Positions 26,123 through 34,314 of a stretch of 64,000 bases of DNA are shown one piece after another. Location: positions 2,418,001 through 2,482,000 of the forward strand of contig NZ_CP107904.1 in the NCBI RefSeq assembly GCF_036013975.1, written 5' to 3'. A program made the position numbers and the translations under genes. Position 1 is the first letter of the stretch; each line of letters opens with the position of its first letter. A model generated the notes under the pieces. The model worked only from the letters and a program-made list of their open reading frames with translations, was not told the DNA's origin and ran no database searches. This DNA is from Kitasatospora sp. NBC_00458. GTDB lineage: Bacteria > Actinomycetota > Actinomycetes > Streptomycetales > Streptomycetaceae.

Positions 26123-26725
26123 CTATGCGACGGCGGACGCCCGGACCGCGTCCGCCACCTCCGCGGCCGACCGGCCGCCGCCCGTGTCGATGCACTCCAG
26201 GCCCAGCGCGCAGGCCTCGGCCACCATCAGCTCCTGGAAGCGCACCGCCCGCGCCAGGAACTTGTCCACCAGGTACCGGCCGTCCGCGGTGGCCTCGGCG
26301 TAGCGGCAGGCCGCGTGCATCCGGTCGCGGAGCACATCCTCGTCCGCGGTGAGCCACACCGCCGCCGTGCGCGGGGCGGCGAGCCGCGCGACGGCGGCCG
26401 GGCGCAGCGCCGACCCCTCCAGCACGAGGCCCGTTCCACCGTCCTGCGCCGCCCGAGCTGTGACCAGCTCCTCGATCCGGGGCCACAGCCGCCCGTGGTG
26501 GTCGAGGACGGAGGCGATCAACTCCTCCACCGTGAGCGAGCGGTAGTGCTCGGCGACGTGCACCGGCACCTCCCACGTCGGCGTCGGCCAGGGCCGCCCC
26601 GGGTGCCGCGCCAGCTCGTCCGTCGACCGACACTCGAACCCGAGCCGGTCCGCCACCAGCCGGGCGACGGTCGACTTCCCGGTGTTCGACGTCCCCCCGA
26701 TCAGCACCACGCGCACGCTCTCCAC
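26123..26725 (-). CDS. P-loop kinase-like ATPase
   Basis: 200 residues. Walker A, IGGTSNTGKST, lies at the extreme N-terminus. Later segments STDELARHPGRPW, GLVLEGSALRPAAVARLAAP and WLTADEDVLRDRMHAA resemble 2-phosphoglycerate-kinase-like or AAA_33-type small-molecule kinases. The GTG at 26725 sits 7 nt after a TAGGGT -10 (26733-26738, minus strand), so the mRNA is probably leaderless. It lies 80 bp before the HAD start in the same direction; the two may form an operon. The substrate is unknown. Confidence 0.8.
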   Translation of the reverse strand: MESVRVVLIGGTSNTGKSTVARLVADRLGFECRSTDELARHPGRPWPTPTWEVPVHVAEHYRSLTVEELIASVLDHHGRLWPRIEELVTARAAQDGGTGLVLEGSALRPAAVARLAAPRTAAVWLTADEDVLRDRMHAACRYAEATADGRYLVDKFLARAVRFQELMVAEACALGLECIDTGGGRSAAEVADAVRASAVA

Positions 26726-26763
26726 ACGCCCGACCCTACTGACCACCACCCGCCGCCCGGGGC

Positions 26764-26802
26764 CCTGCACGAAAAGTCGGACCCGCCGACCTTCTGCGCA
26801 GG
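26764..26802. repeat. dispersed hairpin element, copy A
   Basis: An imperfect palindrome, CCTGCACGAAAAGTCGG ... CGACCTTCTGCGCAGG, with core AAGTCGG/CCGAC. It is the first element of a 118-bp unit that is directly repeated (copy B at 26882). It lies about 200 bp 3' of the TetR gene on the minus strand. See the hairpin-family finding. Confidence 0.7.
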
Positions 26803-26881
26803 CCCCGCCCTCCCACGCCCCCGAGCCGTACGACGGGCGCCGCCGCAGGCTCGTCCGACCCGCCCCACGAGCCCACCCTGC

Positions 26882-26920
26882 CCTGCACGAAAAGTCGGAC
26901 GCGCCGACTTCCTGCGCAGG
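26882..26920. repeat. dispersed hairpin element, copy B
   Basis: CCTGCACGAAAAGTCGGACG and CGCCGACTTCCTGCGCAGG form a 39-bp imperfect palindrome, 85 bp beyond the TetR stop. The left arm carries AAAA where the right arm would require GGAA, so symmetry is partly lost, as in copy A. Confidence 0.7.
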
Positions 26921-27004
26921 CCCCGCCCCACCCGGCACGCATCCACCCGAGCCGTACGACGGGCGCCGCCACAACCCCCTCCGACCCGCCCCACGAGGCG
27001 CGCC

Positions 27005-27664
27005 TCAGGGGTTGATCCGGCCGAGGCGGCGGGCCATCTGCTCGACGGTGTCGGTGGGGGGCCAGGGGAAGCCGGGGAGGTCGGCCCGGAGGGTGACCTG
27101 GCCGTGGAGGGCCGTCCAGAGCGCCACGGCGTCGCCGAAGGGGTCGGTGCTGGACGAGCGCCCGGCCCGCACGCAGGCGTCGACGCTGTCGACGAGCATC
27201 TGGAAGGCGTCGAGCCCCTGGCGGCCGGAGGCGTCGTCGGCGGGCGCTTCGGGCTTGGGGCGGGCCCAGCCGAAGAGGACGCGGTAGCGGGCGGGTTCGC
27301 GGACGCCGAAGTCGACGTAGGCGGCGCAGCCCGCGAGCAGCGCTTCGACCGGGTCGTCGTGCGCTGCGACGGCGGCGCCGATCGTCTGCTGGAGCTGCGT
27401 GATCGCCTCGACGACGACCGCTTCGACGATGGCGTCCCGGTCGGGGAAGTGCGCGTAGATCGAGGGTGCGGCGATGCCGACCTCGCGGGCCACGGACCGC
27501 AGGGTGACCGCCTGGTCCGAGCCGGTGCGCACGATGAGGGCGGTCGCCGCGCGGATGATCTCCTCGCGCAGCAGCAGGCCCTGGCCGCGCCGGTTCCGGG
27601 GCCGGGCGGAGGCCTCCTCGCGCTGGTCGGCGGGGTGGTCGGCAGCGGTGGGGGCCTTGTTCAT
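27005..27664 (-). CDS. TetR-family repressor
   Basis: 219 residues. The HTH is LREEIIRAATALIVRTGSDQ followed by VTLRSVAREVGIAAPSIYAH and FPDRDAIVEAV. The C-terminal domain (GVREPARYRVLFGWA) is of the TetR_C_33/WHG type. The ATG at 27664 faces an MFS exporter gene 86 bp away, and overlapping palindromes in the gap are likely operator sites. It is the expected local repressor of the exporter, released by a drug-like ligand. Confidence 0.92.
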   Translation of the reverse strand: MNKAPTAADHPADQREEASARPRNRRGQGLLLREEIIRAATALIVRTGSDQAVTLRSVAREVGIAAPSIYAHFPDRDAIVEAVVVEAITQLQQTIGAAVAAHDDPVEALLAGCAAYVDFGVREPARYRVLFGWARPKPEAPADDASGRQGLDAFQMLVDSVDACVRAGRSSSTDPFGDAVALWTALHGQVTLRADLPGFPWPPTDTVEQMARRLGRINP

Positions 27665-27676
27665 GCGCTCGACTTT

Positions 27677-27744
27677 ACAGCTGTTAGCCGATCGCGGTAC
27701 CGTCCCGAATCGAAAGCTCACAGTTGTAAGCTTACGATCGTAAG
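27677..27744. promoter_or_regulatory. TetR operators between the repressor and MFS gene
   Basis: Two overlapping perfect palindromes lie just before the MFS start: GTAAGCTTAC (27726-27735) and CTTACGATCGTAAG (27731-27744). A related TACAGCTGTTA sequence (27676-27686) lies near the repressor start. Both genes could be controlled from here. The ribosome site AAGGA of the MFS gene abuts the second palindrome. Confidence 0.7.
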
Positions 27745-27750
27745 GACACC

Positions 27751-29316
27751 ATGGGCACCGAGGCCGCACCCGTCCCGGAGTCAGGTCACCCGCGCCGCAA
27801 ACCCGCACTGGCGGCGCTCTGCCTGGCACTGGTCGTCACCACCATCGACAACACCGTGCTCAACACCGCCCTGCCCGCACTCGCCGGGGCGCTGTCGGCC
27901 TCCACCGCCGACCTCCAGTGGATCAACAACGCCTACACCCTGGTCTTCGCCGCGGCGCTCATCACCGCGGGCAGCCTCGGCGCCCGGTTCGGGCACCGCC
28001 GCGCCCTGGTCGGCGGTCTGACGGTGCTCGCCGCGGCGTCGGCGGCGGCCGCGCTGTCCGACTCGACCGGGCAACTCGTCGCGTTCCGCGCGGTGATGGG
28101 GCTGGGAGCGGCCTTCGTCATGCCGGCCACCCTCTCCGTCATCGTGGCGCTGTTCGGCCCCCGCGAACGCGGCCGGGCCATCGCCGTCTGGTCCGCGACC
28201 GCCGGCATCGGCATCGTCGCCGGTCCGGTCACCGGCGGGCTGCTGCTCGACCACTTCGCCTGGGGCAGCGTCTTCTGGATCAACGTGCCGCTGGCCGCCG
28301 TCGCACTCACCGCCGTCCTGCTCCTCGTCCCCGCCCTGCCGGGCCGCCGCACCGGACGCCTCGACGTCCCCGGCCTGCTGTTCTCCGCCACCGGCCTGGC
28401 GGCCCTCGTCGACGTGATCGTCCAGGGCCCCGAACGCGGCTGGCTGACGGCCACCACCGCGGTCGAGGCCGCCGGGGCAGCCCTGCTGCTCACCGCGTTC
28501 ACCCTCTGGGAACTGCGCACCGCCCACCCGATGGTCGACGTGCGACTGTTCGCCGACCGGACGTTCAGCGTCGCCGGCGGCATCCTCGGGATCACCTTCT
28601 TCGCCCTGTTCGGCCTGCTCTTCGGCTACACCCAGTACCTGCAACTCGTCCACGGGTTCAGCCCGTTCGAGGCCGGACTCGGAGCCCTGCCGTTCGCGCT
28701 GTCGATGGCGGCCACCGCCGGCACCAGCGACCGCACCGCCACCCGGTTCGGCCCCCGGAACACCGTCGCCGCCGGACTCGCCGTCATGGCCGCCGGACTC
28801 GGCGGCCTCTCCCTCATCACCGTCACCACGCCGTTCGCCGTGCTCGCGCTCACCATGGGAGCCGTCGGTGCGGGCATGGGCCTCGTCATGGCGCCCGCCA
28901 GCACCGCGACCGTGGCCGCCGTGCCCCGCGAGAAGTCACCGATGGCGAGCGCGGTGAACAGCGTGGTCCGCGAACTGGGCGGCGCCCTGGGCATCGCGGT
29001 CATCGGCACCGTCGTCTCCGCCTCCTACCGGTCGCAACTCGCCACCGCCCTGCCGGACGCGCCCGCACCGGCCGCCGAGGACCTGACGTCCGCCCACCTG
29101 ACCGCCGCCGGGCTGCCCCCCGACGCGAGCGGCCGACTGCTCGACGCCGCGGACCAGGCGTTCACCACCGCGATGAACCACGGGACGCAACTCTGCGCCC
29201 TGGTCGCCCTGCTCGGCGCCGCCGCGGCCCTCGCCCGGCTGCGCCCGCGACCGGTCGCCGGGCAGCCACCGGCCGCCCGGCCCGAGCACGACCCCGACCT
29301 GGCCGAACACCGCTGA
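27751..29316 (+). CDS. MFS drug exporter, DHA2 (EmrB/QacA) 14-TM type
   Basis: 521 residues with about 14 hydrophobic segments. The N-terminal signature IDNTVLNTALPALAGALSAS, then LQWINNAYTLVFAA, is the DHA2 motif (DxTVVNVALP...WVV.AY.L). Motif A (GSLGARFGHRRALVGG) and motif C-like VAGPVTGGLLLDHFAWGSVF follow. It is a proton-coupled multidrug or antibiotic efflux pump. The ATG at 27751 has AAGGAC upstream. It is divergent from, and probably repressed by, the TetR protein. Confidence 0.93.
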   Translation: MGTEAAPVPESGHPRRKPALAALCLALVVTTIDNTVLNTALPALAGALSASTADLQWINNAYTLVFAAALITAGSLGARFGHRRALVGGLTVLAAASAAAALSDSTGQLVAFRAVMGLGAAFVMPATLSVIVALFGPRERGRAIAVWSATAGIGIVAGPVTGGLLLDHFAWGSVFWINVPLAAVALTAVLLLVPALPGRRTGRLDVPGLLFSATGLAALVDVIVQGPERGWLTATTAVEAAGAALLLTAFTLWELRTAHPMVDVRLFADRTFSVAGGILGITFFALFGLLFGYTQYLQLVHGFSPFEAGLGALPFALSMAATAGTSDRTATRFGPRNTVAAGLAVMAAGLGGLSLITVTTPFAVLALTMGAVGAGMGLVMAPASTATVAAVPREKSPMASAVNSVVRELGGALGIAVIGTVVSASYRSQLATALPDAPAPAAEDLTSAHLTAAGLPPDASGRLLDAADQAFTTAMNHGTQLCALVALLGAAAALARLRPRPVAGQPPAARPEHDPDLAEHR

Positions 29317-29744
29317 GGCTTGCTCCGGGTCCGGGCACGGGGGATTCCCCGGGTAGGGGTGGGTGCTTCGGACCGAGCCGGCGAACTACGGGTCCTCGTC
29401 GACGGCGCCACCCGCCCCGCGGTCGCCGGCGCCCGGCCCGTACCGGGAAGCGCCCGGCCGACGCGTGCGCGCCCGCGTCGAGCACACCGTCGCCCGCACG
29501 AAGCGGTGCAGGATCCTCCGCGCCTGCCGACAGGTGGGCGGCGGCAGCCCGCACGGGCCGCCGCCCACCGGCCTTGCCTGCACCCGATCCTCTGCCACAC
29601 GCTTCCGGTACCTCGCCGAGGTTGTCGGGCCGCCGCACCACGCCCCTCCCGCCGCCGCGGAGACGTGCTCGTCGCAGGCGTGAGGCTCGGAGCGCGGGCG
29701 TGGAGGCGGTTCGGAGGCCGGGTCGACTCGGGCCGCACCCTCAG

Positions 29745-29770
29745 CCGGTGGAACCGGCCGGTTCCGCCGG
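29745..29770. terminator. 26-bp near-perfect hairpin
   Basis: CCGGTGGAACCGG (29745-29757) pairs with CCGGTTCCGCCGG (29758-29770) with one T/G mismatch and no loop; the inner 16 bp, GGAACCGGCCGGTTCC, are a perfect palindrome. It lies 430 bp past the upstream MFS stop and could be a terminator or a binding site. Confidence 0.5.
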
Positions 29771-30036
29771 CGGGGCGTCGCGGTCTCGTCGGGCCCGACG
29801 ACTCATGCCCCGACTCTCGTGAAGTCTCCGTGCCGCAGGTCAGGGCCGGTCAGGACCGACCGGGACCGGAGGTGTGCAGCGTGGTCCGGACCGCCACCGC
29901 CACCCGCCCGCGCCCGTACGGCCCTGCTGCTCGGGGCCCGCTCCGGGTTCGCCCGCCGCCCGGATCGACGTGGCTCGGCGGACCGTACGAACGGCAGCGG
30001 ACCGCGTCCGTGGGGAGCGGGCACGGCGGCACGCGG

Positions 30037-30077
30037 CCCTGCGCAGGAAGTCGGCCGGTCCGACTTCCTGCGCAGGG
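30037..30077. repeat. dispersed hairpin element, copy C (perfect 18-bp stem)
   Basis: CCCTGCGCAGGAAGTCGG (30037-30054), loop CCGGT, then CCGACTTCCTGCGCAGGG (30060-30077). This is the most symmetric member of the family: 18 bp without mismatch. It lies 157 bp 3' of the MFS gene ending at 30234 (minus strand). Confidence 0.85.
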
Positions 30078-30233
30078 CTCCACGGGGCTTCGCCGGACCC
30101 ACCAGCGGGCGTCCGCCTGCACGCCGGTGGGCGTCCCGCGCTCTGCCCGGCTGGAGAACGCCCCGCTGCACTCCGCGGGCACCCGTCCGGCGACGCGACG
30201 CGCGGCCGCCACCCGGCCCGGCCGCCGCGGCCC

Positions 30234-31982
30234 TCAGCGACCGTACGGGCGCGGGGCCCGCGGCGTGCGGCGGACCGCGGCGCCACCGGCGTCCGCCCGG
30301 GCACGGGCCCGCAACGCGGCCGCGGCGACCGCGACGGCGACCATGGCGAGGCCCGTGCCCACCAGGACCGGGCGCGGGCCGAGGGCTGCGGTCAGCGGGC
30401 CGCCCAGCGCGGTGCCCGTCGGACCCGCCGTCAGCAGGACGGAGGAGCGCAGGGCGAGGACGGCGGTCAGCGCGGCCGGCGGAGTGCGGTCCTGGAACAG
30501 GCTGAGCGCCAGCGCGCTGTACGGGCCGTAGACCACCCCGGCCAGGGCGAAGCCGGCGATCGACGGCCAGCCCGGCCCGTGCAGGGCGAAGGGCAGCATG
30601 GCCAGGCCGTGACCGGCGACGATGCCCAGCAGGACCGGCCACACCGGCAGCCGCCGCAGCGCGCCGACGGCCACGGTGCCGAGGGCCGCGCCGAGGCCGA
30701 AGGCCATCCAGTACAGGCCGAGGACTCCCGGACCGGCGTGCAGGTCCTGGCCGACGAACAGCGGCAGGGCGACCTCGACCGGGCCGTAGAACAGGTTGAA
30801 CAGCCAGGTCACCGCCAGCAGCGCGAGCAGGTCCGGCCGGGCCCGCAGGGCGCGCAGGCCCTCGCCGGAGCGGCGGGGTCCGGCGCCCGGCGCCGACCGC
30901 GGGGCGCCGTCCGGCCCTGCCTCCGCGCCCGCACACGGACCTGCCCCCGGCACCGCGTCCGAGGGGCCACCCGGCCGGGCGGCCGCGCCCGTGCGCACGC
31001 CGGATCCCGACCCGGCGTCCGAGGAACCACCCGACACGGCAACCCCGCCCGTGTCCGCGTCCGCACCGACGCCCGACGCGACAACCGGAGAACCCCCGAA
31101 CCCGACGGCCGCGCCCGCACCCGGGTCAGGGCCCGACACGGCAACCGCGCGGACGCCGGACGAGCCACCCGACCCGACATCCCCGCCCCCGGCCACACCG
31201 GGCCCAGACCCGGCGCCTGACGAGTCGACCGACCCGACATCCCCGCCCCCACCCGGGCCGGAACCGACCAACCCGACAGCCCCACAGGCCTCGCACGGAC
31301 CACCCGGCCGGGCACCGGCGCCCACGTCCGACGAGCCGCCCGACGCCGCGACCCCGCCCCCGCCCCCGCGCGGATGGCCCGCGCGGACGGCGAGGACGGC
31401 GAAGGAGAGCGCGTCCAGCCCGATCAGCCAGGCCGGGGCGACGGCCGCCGCCAGGGCGCCGGCGAGCGCCGGTCCGGCGATGGTGGCGACCCAGGTGCTC
31501 GTGCTCAGCAGCGCGTTCGCCGCCAGCCGCTGCCCGGCCGGTACCGCCTCCGCCACCAGCGCGTACTTGGCGCTGCTGCCCCAGGCGTGCAGCAGGGAGG
31601 AGCCGGCCAGCAGCGCCAGGTAGAGCACCGGACCGAGCAGGCCGAGCACCCACGCGACCGGCACGCAGCCGAGGAGGACGGCGCGGGTCCAGGCGTCGGC
31701 GCGGATCAGCCGCCGCGCGGGCAGGCCGCGCAGCCACCGGCCCAGCAGCAGCCCGCCGACGGCGCCCGGCAGGACGTAGGCGGCGACGGCGGCGACGACC
31801 AGCAGTCCGGGCGCGCCGGGCGGGGCCAGCTGCAGCGCGAGCCACGCCACCGCGACCACGCTCATCCCGTCACCGAGGTCGGACACCGCGAAGGCGGGCA
31901 GCAGGCGACGGAACGGACCGTGTGCGAACAGCGGCCGGTACTCCCGGGGCAGCCGGGAGAGCAGTCGGGCGGATGAGATCAT
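30234..31982 (-). CDS. MFS transporter with a ~165-residue Gly/Ser/Ala-rich central loop
   Basis: 582 residues, against about 400 for 12-TM relatives. The N-half (residues 25-200; SDLGDGMSVVAVAWLALQLA, six hydrophobic segments) and the C-half (370-560; AVTWLFNLFYGPVEVALPLF) resemble DHA3/enterobactin-exporter-like MFS proteins. Residues ~205-370, in the cytoplasmic loop between TM6 and TM7, are low-complexity (GGSSDVGAGARPGG-like) from expanded repeats at 30890-31370. The ATG at 31982 lies 7 nt after the -10 of a SoxR-like promoter, so it is leaderless. The divergent MerR protein at 32052 is the likely activator; the substrate may be a redox-active metabolite. Confidence 0.85.
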   Translation of the reverse strand: MISSARLLSRLPREYRPLFAHGPFRRLLPAFAVSDLGDGMSVVAVAWLALQLAPPGAPGLLVVAAVAAYVLPGAVGGLLLGRWLRGLPARRLIRADAWTRAVLLGCVPVAWVLGLLGPVLYLALLAGSSLLHAWGSSAKYALVAEAVPAGQRLAANALLSTSTWVATIAGPALAGALAAAVAPAWLIGLDALSFAVLAVRAGHPRGGGGGVAASGGSSDVGAGARPGGPCEACGAVGLVGSGPGGGGDVGSVDSSGAGSGPGVAGGGDVGSGGSSGVRAVAVSGPDPGAGAAVGFGGSPVVASGVGADADTGGVAVSGGSSDAGSGSGVRTGAAARPGGPSDAVPGAGPCAGAEAGPDGAPRSAPGAGPRRSGEGLRALRARPDLLALLAVTWLFNLFYGPVEVALPLFVGQDLHAGPGVLGLYWMAFGLGAALGTVAVGALRRLPVWPVLLGIVAGHGLAMLPFALHGPGWPSIAGFALAGVVYGPYSALALSLFQDRTPPAALTAVLALRSSVLLTAGPTGTALGGPLTAALGPRPVLVGTGLAMVAVAVAAAALRARARADAGGAAVRRTPRAPRPYGR

Positions 31983-31989
31983 GCGGGCC

Positions 31990-32020
31990 AGGCAAGCGGT
32001 TCACGTGCGCTTGAAGTCAA
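31990..32020 (-). promoter_or_regulatory. SoxR-like operator/promoter of the MFS gene
   Basis: On the minus strand, -35 TTGACT (32020-32015) and -10 TTGCCT (31995-31990) are separated by 19 bp. Inside lies TTCACGTGCGCTTGAA (32000-32015), a 16-bp dyad with one mismatch in each 6-base half-site comparison, and CAAGCG/CGCTTG (31993-31998/32008-32013). The dyad centre is 7.5 bp from the -35, exactly as at the soxR/transketolase promoter, and both share TTGACTTCAAG. Confidence 0.72.
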
Positions 32021-32051
32021 CCACGGGGAAGTCCGGGCACGGGGGGATGCG

Positions 32052-32594
32052 GTGCGCTACGTCGGCATCGGGGAGTTGGCGCGCCAGGCGGGCCTGCGGC
32101 CGTCCGCCCTGCGCTACTACGAGAGCCTCGGGCTGCTGCCCGCCGCCCGCCGCGAGGGCGGTCGCCGGGTCTGGCCGGCCGCCACGCTGCGGCGCATCGC
32201 CCTGATCCGGATGTCCCAGCGCGCGGGGTTCAAGCTCGCCGAGATCCGCCGGCTGCTGGACGACTCCCCCGACGGGGCCGCCACCCGGCACTGGCGCGAA
32301 CTGGCCGAACGCAAGCTGCCCGAACTCGACCGGGTGGTCCGCGAGACCCTGCACCTGCGGGCGGCCGTCGCCGCCTGCCTCGCCTGCGGCTGCATGAACT
32401 TCGCCGACTGCGAACTCCTGTCCGCCGCACCCGTTTCCGACGAATCCACCGTCGACGCACCCACCGCCGTCGGCGCAACCGCCGACGACGACGCACCCCC
32501 CGTCGGCGCACCCGCTCCACCGGCGGAGCCCGCCCGGTCCGCCGTTTCCTCCGCTTCCGCCGTGTCCGCCACATCAGCCGCGGAGCCCGATTAG
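32052..32594 (+). CDS. SoxR-like MerR regulator with CX2CXCX5C cluster and low-complexity tail
   Basis: 180 residues from a GTG preceded by GGGGGG. The winged HTH (VGIGELARQAGLRPSALRYY, RRVWPAATLRRIALIRMSQR) and dimerisation helix are followed by CLACGCMNFADC, the same CX2CXCX5C spacing as the SoxR [2Fe-2S] site. The last ~60 residues are Ala/Val/Asp/Pro-rich repeats with no counterpart in SoxR. The adjacent divergent promoter has SoxR geometry, so I infer a second Fe-S redox regulator dedicated to the MFS pump. It is not called soxR because a better soxR is at 15033. Confidence 0.85.
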   Translation: MRYVGIGELARQAGLRPSALRYYESLGLLPAARREGGRRVWPAATLRRIALIRMSQRAGFKLAEIRRLLDDSPDGAATRHWRELAERKLPELDRVVRETLHLRAAVAACLACGCMNFADCELLSAAPVSDESTVDAPTAVGATADDDAPPVGAPAPPAEPARSAVSSASAVSATSAAEPD

Positions 32595-32605
32595 GGTCCT
32601 GCCCC

Positions 32606-33043
32606 ATGAGCACCGAAACCGAGGTCGTCCGCGAGGCGGACCACGAGCTGGTGCAGGCGCTGGCCGCCCTGCTCCCCCAACTGTCCTCCACGGCCGCACC
32701 GCTGGACCACGACGCGGTCGCCCGGCTGGTGGCCTGTGAGTCGAACAGACTGCTGGTCGCCCGGCTCGACGGCGTGGTGGTCGGCATGCTGACGCTGGTC
32801 CTGTTCCCGCTCCCGTCCGGGCTGCGGGCGCGGGTCGAGGATGTCGTCGTGGGCGCCGCCGCGCGCGGGCACGGGGTGGGCGCGGCCCTGATCGACGAGG
32901 CCGTCCGGCTGGCGGAGGACGCCGGTGCCCGGACGGTCGACCTGACCTCGCGTCCCTCCCGGGAGGCGGCGAACCGCCTCTACGAGCGGGCCGGGTTCCG
33001 CGCCCGGGAGTCGACGGTCTACCGGTACGCGATCGCCGACTGA
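32606..33043 (+). CDS. GNAT-family N-acetyltransferase
   Basis: 145 residues. LRARVEDVVVGAAARGHGVG and AALIDEAVRLAEDAGA contain the acetyl-CoA motif A (ARGHGVG). NRLYERAGFRARESTVYRY is motif B and the usual C-terminus. It starts at ATG 32606, only 11 bp after the SoxR-like gene, so it is probably cotranscribed with it. It could modify a substrate of the neighbouring pump, but this is speculation. Confidence 0.88.
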   Translation: MSTETEVVREADHELVQALAALLPQLSSTAAPLDHDAVARLVACESNRLLVARLDGVVVGMLTLVLFPLPSGLRARVEDVVVGAAARGHGVGAALIDEAVRLAEDAGARTVDLTSRPSREAANRLYERAGFRARESTVYRYAIAD

Positions 33044-33371
33044 ACCCGCCTGCCGAACCCGCCTGCGACCGGGTCGGACACCCCGGCCGAACGGTGCCCG
33101 ACCCGGCGCCGTCCGGCCTCGAAAACGAGACCGAACGTTTATCCGGGCACCCGGATCCCGCCCCCCGACCGCGCCCCGGGAAGGCCTCCTCCCGGCCTTC
33201 GGCACCGGCCCGGACGACCCGCCGCCCCCACCCGCGGACCCGCCGCCGACCGGCCCGCCGGCCCTCCCGGAGGGTGCCTCACAAGCCCTCCCGGGAAGCC
33301 GGTCCGAGGGTGATCGGACGCCCTCGAACTCCTAGGATCGACCTCCGGGAATCCCCTCCGAGAGGCAGCCT
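33044..33371. promoter_or_regulatory. 328-bp gap with dyad and promoter of the methyltransferase
   Basis: No gene is seen. CGAGGG-N10-CCCTCG (33305-33310/33321-33326) is a perfect 6-bp inverted repeat just upstream of a good -10, TAGGAT (33333-33338), in the -35 zone, as expected of an operator. A GAGAGG ribosome site (33360-33365) precedes the TTG start. The rest is low-complexity, with AACCCGCCTGC repeated twice near 33043-33066. Confidence 0.5.
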
Positions 33372-34133
33372 TTGAACCGCGACATCCGCACCGCAGAAGA
33401 CGTCCTCGCCCTCCTCGACCGGCTCTTCCTCCCGGAGGCCGACCGCTGGACCGACGAAGCCTCGGGGTGGTGGGACGACTTCTACGCCGACCGGTCCTCC
33501 GGCCGCCCGTTCTTCGTCCCCAAGCCCGACGAGAACCTCGTCTCCTACCTGGACCGGGGCCTCTTCGCGCCCGGCGGCCGGGCGCTCGATCTCGGGTGCG
33601 GAGCCGGGCGGAACGCGATCCACCTGGCGTCGCGGGGCTTCGAGGTGGACGCCGTCGACCTCTCGGCGACCGCCGTCGCCTGGGCGCGGGAGCGGGCGGA
33701 CGAGGCGGGCGCTGCGGCCGGTTCCGTCGGTGCCGTCGGTGCCGTCCGGTTCCACTGCGGCAACATCTTCGACCCCGAACTCCCGCTCGCCCGCTACGAC
33801 GTGGTGTACGACTCCGGCTGCCTGCACCACCTCCCGCCGCACCGCCGGGTCAGCTACCTCGCGCTCCTCGACCGGGTCCTCGCGCCCGGCGGGTACTTCG
33901 CCGTCAACTGCTTCGCGGCCGGGGCGATGGGGTCCGAGCTGCCCGACGCCGAGCTGTACCGCAACGGCCGACTGGACGGCGGGCTCGCCTTCACGGCGGA
34001 CGAACTGCGCTGGATCTTCTCGGACTTCACCGAGGTCGAGATCCGCCCCATGGTCCCGCAGGACCCCGGATCGGAACTCTTCGGCCTCCCCGTCCTGCTG
34101 ACCGCCCTCTTCCGCCGCCCGGAACGGGCGTGA
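33372..34133 (+). CDS. class I SAM-dependent methyltransferase
   Basis: 253 residues. Motif I ALDLGCGAGRNAIHLASRGF binds SAM; VDAVDLSATAVAWARER is motif post-I; VVYDSGCLHHLPPHRRVSYL and VLAPGGYFAVNCF are motifs II-III of the Methyltransf_11/25 type. The start is TTG at 33372 with GAGAGG 6 nt upstream; no ATG or GTG alternative lies before conserved sequence. Small-molecule specificity is unknown. A short VGAVGAV repeat is encoded at 33723-33746. Confidence 0.87.
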   Translation: MNRDIRTAEDVLALLDRLFLPEADRWTDEASGWWDDFYADRSSGRPFFVPKPDENLVSYLDRGLFAPGGRALDLGCGAGRNAIHLASRGFEVDAVDLSATAVAWARERADEAGAAAGSVGAVGAVRFHCGNIFDPELPLARYDVVYDSGCLHHLPPHRRVSYLALLDRVLAPGGYFAVNCFAAGAMGSELPDAELYRNGRLDGGLAFTADELRWIFSDFTEVEIRPMVPQDPGSELFGLPVLLTALFRRPERA

Positions 34134-34314
34134 ACCCGCCGCCGGGGTGACCCGCCCCGGGATGGCCCCGCGCCGCCGGGATGGCCCGGCCCAGGGTCCC
34201 CCGGCACGCGCGGGCGGGGCGTACGGGCAGGGCGTGCGCGCGACGACGGCGCACGCCCTGCCCGGCCGACCGGATCCGCCCTACGCTGGAGCCGGTCGGC
34301 GAAAGGGGGACGTG

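Larger units (their letters stand above)
26764..26999. repeat. two direct copies of a ~118-bp unit containing hairpins A and B
   Basis: Copies run about 26764-26871 and 26882-26999. Each has, in order, the palindromic element, CAGGCCCCGCCC, GAGCCGTACGACGGGCGCCG and TCCGACCCGCCCCACGAG. The copies differ by small indels. The second ends just before the TetR stop codon (27005). No coding signal is seen in either. Confidence 0.85.
29317..30233. other. 917-bp region without a recognisable gene
   Basis: This lies between the two convergent MFS genes. Codon bias is poor in all frames and no motif is seen; it may hold decayed coding DNA. It contains a strong 13-bp hairpin (29745-29770) and dispersed hairpin copy C (30037-30077). 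The stretch 29850-30010 is Arg/Pro/Gly-biased on both strands. I cannot support any CDS here. Confidence 0.6.

Noticed and set aside
29317..30233. Several 70-400 codon frames in the gap between the MFS genes
   Set aside because: Low-complexity Arg/Pro/Gly composition, no ribosome sites with matching codon bias, and no motif.
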